Shown piece after piece: positions 52,758-56,447 of a stretch of 56,447 nucleotides of DNA. The position numbers were made by a program, and so were the translations under genes. Source of the stretch: Ruminococcus sp. AF31-8BH (lineage in GTDB: Bacteria; Bacillota; Clostridia; Lachnospirales; Lachnospiraceae); contig NZ_QTVN01000023.1 in NCBI RefSeq assembly GCF_003460605.1, positions 1-56,447 of the forward strand, written 5' to 3'. How positions within the stretch are numbered: the stretch's first letter is position 1; each line of letters starts with the position of its first letter. A model generated the notes under the pieces. The model did no database searches. It was not told the DNA's origin and saw only the letters and a list, made by a program, of their open reading frames with translations.

Positions 52758-54218
52758 ATGATAAGAAAGAAAAGAGATTTATCTCCGGATGCAAAATTGA
52801 GATTTCCGGATTATCTTGGATATTTTTTCGGGGCAGGAACCAATATTGCCGGATATATTGTATCCGCTTTTTTGCTGATTTATTATTCTAATGTATTATA
52901 TCTTGGTCTGACGCAGGTAGGCGTGGTCATGGCTATCTCCAAATGCTTTGACGGAGTATCGGATATCCTGATGGGACGTATCATTGACAAGACCAAAAGC
53001 AAATATGGAAAGGCAAGACCGTGGTATTTGCGGATGATTCTGCCGTTGTCCATGTGTATGCTTTTTCTGTTCTGGATGCCGCCGGGATTATCAGAGACCT
53101 GGAAATATGTTTATGTTTTCATTACATATAATCTTGCTTCAACGGTCTGTTTTACTGCCAATGCGATTGCACATTCTTCCATGATTGGTTTTATGACCAT
53201 GGATACCAGGTCAAGAGGAATCGTAGGAGTCATGAGTATGATTTCCAATACAGTTTTTACAATTCTGGTTACGAATTTCTTTATGAAAATCTGTAAGTTC
53301 TTTGGTGGCGGAGAAACATACACACAAAGAGGATTTACGCTGACGATACTGGTTTATCTGGTGTTTTATGCAGCTGCAGCAGTACTAGCTTTTCTGCTGA
53401 CAAGGGAACGGATCCACAATGTTTCCGATTCTGAAAGCCGGGAAACAGAGGATACTTTAACTAAACAGGAAAAAGAGAAAAAAGAAACCGTTCATCGGGA
53501 GGCAGAAGTGCCGTTTTGGACAGCAATCAGATCTCTGTTTACCAACAAATACTGGATTCTATGTCTGGTTATGTGCCTGGGATTCTATTTTCTAATGAGC
53601 TATGCTTCCAGCGCGACAGTATATTTTGCGCAATATGTAATGGAGGATATCAGTCTTCAGGGAACATTGGCTTCTGTGTTATATATCGTTTTATTAGTGG
53701 GTATTATTCTTGCTCTTCCAGTTATGACGAAAATCGGAAAAAGAAATACCATGGCTATAGGGCTTGCAATCAGTGCTGTAGGATGGTTTCTGCCGCAGAT
53801 TACTTTAGAAAAGACGATTGTTATTGCAGCTTCTGCAATTGTGGGAATTGGATTTGGTTTCATTGCGGCACCTGCGGGAAGCTTTCTGCAGGATACACTT
53901 ACTTATGGAACCTGGAAGAGCGGTGTGACAGCAATCGGAATGGGAAATGCAGCGTTCTCTTTTGTAAATAAGCTGTCATCTGCACTGGGAACGATCATCC
54001 TGGGATTCGTATTGGATGCAGGAAAATTTGATGCATCTCTGGCTGTACAGCCAACCAGTGCAATTCACGCCATCAAGCTGCTCTACATTTGGATGCCGAC
54101 CGTGATTTGCCTGGTTTGCCTGGGATTATCAGTGCTTTATGATCTGGATAAAAAGCTTCCGTTCATTGAAGAAGAAATCAAAGCCGGAAGGATTGGGGAA
54201 AAAAGAAAGACGAATTAA
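52758..54218 (+). CDS. GPH (MelB-like) cation:glycoside symporter, second copy
   Basis: The 486-residue protein has about 12 membrane segments. It has the GPH landmarks KCFDGVSDILMGRIIDKTKS and YGKARPWYL, and a hydrophilic central loop (SESRETEDTLTKQEKEKKET) separating two six-segment halves. ATG 52758, with AAGGAG upstream, is preferred over ATG 52728. It is only a distant paralogue of the 44242 symporter. It may import a second glycoside of the same class. Confidence 0.9.
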   Translation: MIRKKRDLSPDAKLRFPDYLGYFFGAGTNIAGYIVSAFLLIYYSNVLYLGLTQVGVVMAISKCFDGVSDILMGRIIDKTKSKYGKARPWYLRMILPLSMCMLFLFWMPPGLSETWKYVYVFITYNLASTVCFTANAIAHSSMIGFMTMDTRSRGIVGVMSMISNTVFTILVTNFFMKICKFFGGGETYTQRGFTLTILVYLVFYAAAAVLAFLLTRERIHNVSDSESRETEDTLTKQEKEKKETVHREAEVPFWTAIRSLFTNKYWILCLVMCLGFYFLMSYASSATVYFAQYVMEDISLQGTLASVLYIVLLVGIILALPVMTKIGKRNTMAIGLAISAVGWFLPQITLEKTIVIAASAIVGIGFGFIAAPAGSFLQDTLTYGTWKSGVTAIGMGNAAFSFVNKLSSALGTIILGFVLDAGKFDASLAVQPTSAIHAIKLLYIWMPTVICLVCLGLSVLYDLDKKLPFIEEEIKAGRIGEKRKTN

Positions 54219-54355
54219 TGACGAAAAAGATGCTTTTTAAAGTATTAAAGTTATTTGGATTTACTGTAACTGTTCTGTTGCTCATCCTTGTAATAGGGAT
54301 AACTGCAATTTTGCTTTTTGAGAATAATAATTTGTTCAACTATTTTCAAACATAG
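54218..54355 (+). pseudogene. Short membrane peptide, probably the start of a truncated hydrolase gene
   Basis: 45 residues, MTKKMLFKVLKLFGFTVTVL through LVIGITAILLF, one membrane segment, ending NYFQT. This resembles the N-terminal anchor of membrane-bound alpha/beta hydrolases. It starts at the overlapping TAATG of the symporter gene, and its 3' end overlaps the 3' end of the tetR-type gene on the other strand. It may be a relic or a real small protein. Confidence 0.45.
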
Positions 54356-54833
54356 CAATCAACTCATCACTTGTTTCTTTCATTCCACGTCTGATCCATT
54401 CGATTATCCAACCATAAATAAGATAGGAAAAAGCGGATGCGGTATATGCAAGAGGAGCTGGCTGATTGTCTGATATCAATGATTCATCAACAATAGAATC
54501 TTGGATCATTTGCTTAAGACCAGAGTTATATAATGTTATGTAAAAGTCCGTATGTAATTTATAAAAATCCAAAGTACGGATTAAGATTAATCGAACATCA
54601 TAAGGGTTATCGTTCTTGCGAATGGTTTTAAGTTCTTTTTTTAGGCGTTCTGCTTCTTCATGCAGGACGTCTTCTTTTGTTCGGTAATTTCGGTAAAAGG
54701 ATGCACGCCCAACATCTGCTTTTGCTACAAGATCGCTTATTGTAATTGAGTTGAAGCTTTCGGTTTTCATCATTTCCAGTAAAGTTGTAAGTATTTGGTT
54801 ACGTACATATGTGTTTTTTTCTTGATTATTCAT
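54336..54833 (-). CDS. TetR family transcriptional regulator
   Basis: The 165-residue protein has a TetR helix-turn-helix at its N terminus: ILTTLLEMMKTESFNSITIS, DLVAKADVGRASFYRNYRTK, then EDVLHEEAERL. The C-terminal ligand domain ends SYLIYGWIIEWIRRGMKETS. ATG 54833 is preferred, with AGGAG about 11 bases upstream; a start at 54905 would read through the operator. It is divergent from the small membrane protein and hydrolase pair, which it probably represses through the palindrome at 54871-54884. Confidence 0.87.
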   Translation of the reverse strand: MNNQEKNTYVRNQILTTLLEMMKTESFNSITISDLVAKADVGRASFYRNYRTKEDVLHEEAERLKKELKTIRKNDNPYDVRLILIRTLDFYKLHTDFYITLYNSGLKQMIQDSIVDESLISDNQPAPLAYTASAFSYLIYGWIIEWIRRGMKETSDELIAMFENS

Positions 54834-54870
54834 GCTGATACAAACTCCTATCCAGTGTCTCATTTTTGCC

Positions 54871-54906
54871 GAGACACTTGTCTCAACATCAATTTGATGA
54901 TACAAT
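54871..54906 (+). promoter_or_regulatory. TetR operator overlapping the promoter of the 54962 operon
   Basis: Perfect inverted repeat GAGACA-CT-TGTCTC (54871-54884). Its right arm overlaps the -35 box TTGTCT (54878-54883), which is followed at 17 bases by TACAAT (54901-54906). A second half-site GTCTC lies just after the -10 box. Repressor bound here would block the forward promoter and could limit its own gene. Confidence 0.75.
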
Positions 54907-54961
54907 CGTCTCGACGAAAAGTCAATACATTTTTATCAATATTCATACAGGAGGGCGTGAA

Positions 54962-55096
54962 ATGTCAATACAAGTAAAAAGAATCATCATAATTGGAATC
55001 ATTGCAATTGTTGCATTTGTACTTGGAAGGTTAGCGGTAAGAGCACTTATGAACCTGTTGCTCGGTGGAACTTTATTTGGAGGTAACATCTTATGA
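54962..55096 (+). CDS. Small membrane protein in the TetR-controlled operon
   Basis: 44 residues, MSIQVKRIIIIGIIAIVAFV then a second hydrophobic part (ALMNLLLGGTLFGGN). Strong GGAGGG 6 bases upstream of the ATG, and a 4-base overlap with the next gene. It may anchor or assist the membrane-bound hydrolase. No family recognised. Confidence 0.55.
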   Translation: MSIQVKRIIIIGIIAIVAFVLGRLAVRALMNLLLGGTLFGGNIL

Positions 55097-56085
55097 TTAA
55101 AAACAAAGAAAAAAGGGAAAGAAGGAAAAAAACCGTGCCTATTTGGATTGGAATATTAGTGTTTATTGGGGCTTTTATTATAGGTATTCTATCAAAACTG
55201 TTAATACAGCCTTCTTGGATGGCAGATTATTCTATGAAGTGGAGTGAGAAAATAGGAACAAAGCTTACTGGTATTTCATATGGAGAAGGGGAATTGAACA
55301 AATATGATTTATATTTACCTAAGGATTCATCAAAAGCAAACTATGGACTTGTGGTTTATATCCATGCAGGTGGATTTACTTCCGGTGATAAATCGGATGA
55401 CGAGGAAATGCTGGCATGGTTATGTAAGAAAGGATATGTAGCCGCAGGGATTAACTATACTTTACGGACAGAATTCAATAACGCAAGCGTACTCCAAGAA
55501 TCTAATGAAATAAAAGCTGCAATTCCACAGGTTGTTGAAGAAGCAAAAAGAAATGGATATAACATAAATAAAATGACAGTAGCCGGTGGCTCAGCCGGAC
55601 ATACACTTGCAATGATTTATGCTTATAGAGATGCGGATGAGGCTCCTGTGCCGGTTGTGTTTACCTTTGGAGCAGTTGGACCATCAAGCTTTTATGTAGA
55701 GGACTGGGGTATCTTTGGATTAGGAGTGGACAACGATGAATCAAGAACAGCAGGGGCTGGTTTATTCAGTGTTATGAGTGGCTCAGAAATAACTCCGAAT
55801 GAGATAGCTGATGGAAGCTATGCCTCAAAAATGAAGGCAATTTCAGCAGCAGACTGGGTATGCGAAAACCCAATTCCTACAGTGGTAGCCTATGGAGCAT
55901 GTGATCATGTTCAACCATTTGAAGCATCCAAGAGACTTGAGGCAGCTCTGAAAGAAAACAATGTTGATTACAAATATTATGTGCTTCCACATTCAGGACA
56001 TGGACTACAAAATGATAATAAAATAAGCAGACAGTGGATGGAGACGGTGGAAGAATACTTAGATAGGTATATGGGAACGAATTAA
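55093..56085 (+). CDS. Membrane-anchored alpha/beta hydrolase (esterase/lipase-like)
   Basis: The 330-residue protein has a basic start, then one membrane segment (about 15-38), and an outward-facing alpha/beta-hydrolase domain: VVYIHAGGFTSGDKS (oxyanion), VAGGSAGHTLAMIYAY (Ser near 166), VAYGACDHVQP (acid) and PHSGHGLQND (His). This is the acetyl-esterase-like (Abhydrolase_3/BD-FAE) group. It is controlled by TetR and cotranscribed with the small membrane protein. It is not linked to the AraC motif. Confidence 0.85.
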   Translation: MIKNKEKRERRKKTVPIWIGILVFIGAFIIGILSKLLIQPSWMADYSMKWSEKIGTKLTGISYGEGELNKYDLYLPKDSSKANYGLVVYIHAGGFTSGDKSDDEEMLAWLCKKGYVAAGINYTLRTEFNNASVLQESNEIKAAIPQVVEEAKRNGYNINKMTVAGGSAGHTLAMIYAYRDADEAPVPVVFTFGAVGPSSFYVEDWGIFGLGVDNDESRTAGAGLFSVMSGSEITPNEIADGSYASKMKAISAADWVCENPIPTVVAYGACDHVQPFEASKRLEAALKENNVDYKYYVLPHSGHGLQNDNKISRQWMETVEEYLDRYMGTN

Positions 56086-56391
56086 GTAAATGAAAAAAAC
56101 ATTGAAAAAGAAAGAATCTTGTAAAAAAGCAGTGACAGCAGACAATTTTCACCATTTCCACAAAAGCACACGATTTCTCTTGAATTTCTGAAATGACCTG
56201 TATTATAATAGGATAATTAACGGCATATACCACAGCCGGTACCGCAGTGACCAAATGCCGTTTTCGGGGTAAAAATAGGTTCAAAAATGAGCATTATTTT
56301 TCCCACTTATTCAGAAAAAAAGTCACTATCCAAATCTAAACAGAAGAAGTTCTGTATTTGGCAAATAGTGATAAATTGTGAAAGGAAAAGA
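56086..56391 (+). other. Leader region of the intact TIGR03960-type gene
   Basis: Promoter TTGAAT (56180-56185), 18 bases, TATAAT (56204-56209), followed by TTAACGGCAT, similar to the block at 16222-16250. One GTGACCAAA copy (56247). No gene is present. Confidence 0.5.
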
Positions 56392-56447
56392 ATGAGAAAA
56401 TTAGCACTTAGTGATGAAATATTGCTCAGTATTGACAAAGCAGCCCG
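56392..56447 (+). CDS. TIGR03960-type B12-binding radical SAM protein, partial
   Basis: The 18 visible codons read MRKLALSDEILLSIDKAA, which I recognise as the opening of this family. AAAGGA stands 8 bases before the ATG. The gene leaves the window on the right. The same opening occurs at 16472 as a truncated remnant. Confidence 0.65.
   Translation, partial: MRKLALSDEILLSIDKAA

Noticed and set aside
1..56447. CRISPR arrays, tRNA or rRNA genes, riboswitches
   Set aside because: None was recognised. The repeated motifs found (GTGACCAAA, 22-base units) are too few and too irregular for a CRISPR array.

Overview
The window looks like a chromosomal segment from a gut-type Clostridia, most likely Lachnospiraceae. 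The grounds are strong AGGAGG-type ribosome sites, TTGACA/TATAAT promoters, Firmicute-type protein families and a mix of moderate-GC and AT-rich blocks. No rRNA, tRNA or CRISPR was seen. About half of the window is accessory DNA, with many broken genes and remnants of mobile elements.

Region 1 (1-11.6 kb) opens with a partial transposase. A peptide-degradation island follows: an S58/DmpA-type aminopeptidase, a degenerate sigma-54-type regulator, and, divergent from that regulator, a row of genes for a DppA-type D-aminopeptidase (M55, start codon apparently lost), an M42 aminopeptidase, a C26 gamma-glutamyl hydrolase, a CapA-type metallophosphatase, an M20 peptidase fused to a GNAT domain, and a C69 dipeptidase. 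The families suggest scavenging of peptides that contain D-residues or gamma-glutamyl bonds.

Region 2 (11.6-21.6 kb) is a recombination hot spot. The C69 gene is cut by a fragment of a tyrosine recombinase. Two tandem pairs of related recombinase genes follow, most with lost catalytic residues. Then come GTGACCAAA repeats, a 140-bp remnant of the 5' end of a TIGR03960-type radical SAM gene, a small three-gene module with a DUF4160-like protein, an IS66 remnant, and an IS3-family element joined to a truncated XerC/D-like recombinase. A decayed third recombinase pair lies at 35.0-36.5 kb. The TIGR03960-type gene appears again, intact as far as visible, at the right edge (56392).

Region 3 (21.6-34.9 kb) is AT-rich: an AraC regulator, a sugar-type ABC transporter (binding protein, ATPase, two permeases), an exported type-B carboxylesterase, a GH43-like hydrolase, then a second AraC regulator divergent from a GH78-like rhamnosidase.

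Region 4 (36.9-56.1 kb) holds an Rpn-type nuclease gene, a group II intron 3' remnant, a tannase/feruloyl-esterase-like gene, a third AraC regulator, an operon of GH78 - GPH symporter - alpha/beta esterase - GH78 - GH43, then a serine hydrolase (beta-lactamase fold), a metallo-beta-lactamase-fold hydrolase and a second GPH symporter. A TetR-controlled small membrane protein plus membrane-anchored alpha/beta hydrolase closes the region. A 15-bp motif (ACAAGATTATATGAT) recurs before the tannase, first GH78 and serine hydrolase genes, which suggests one AraC regulon.

Regions 3 and 4 are two parallel loci of the same design: an AraC regulator, a transporter, esterase(s), GH43 and GH78. The GH enzymes have no visible export signals and no polysaccharide lyases are present, so imported, esterified, rhamnose-containing small glycosides are a plausible substrate class. 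That is an inference.
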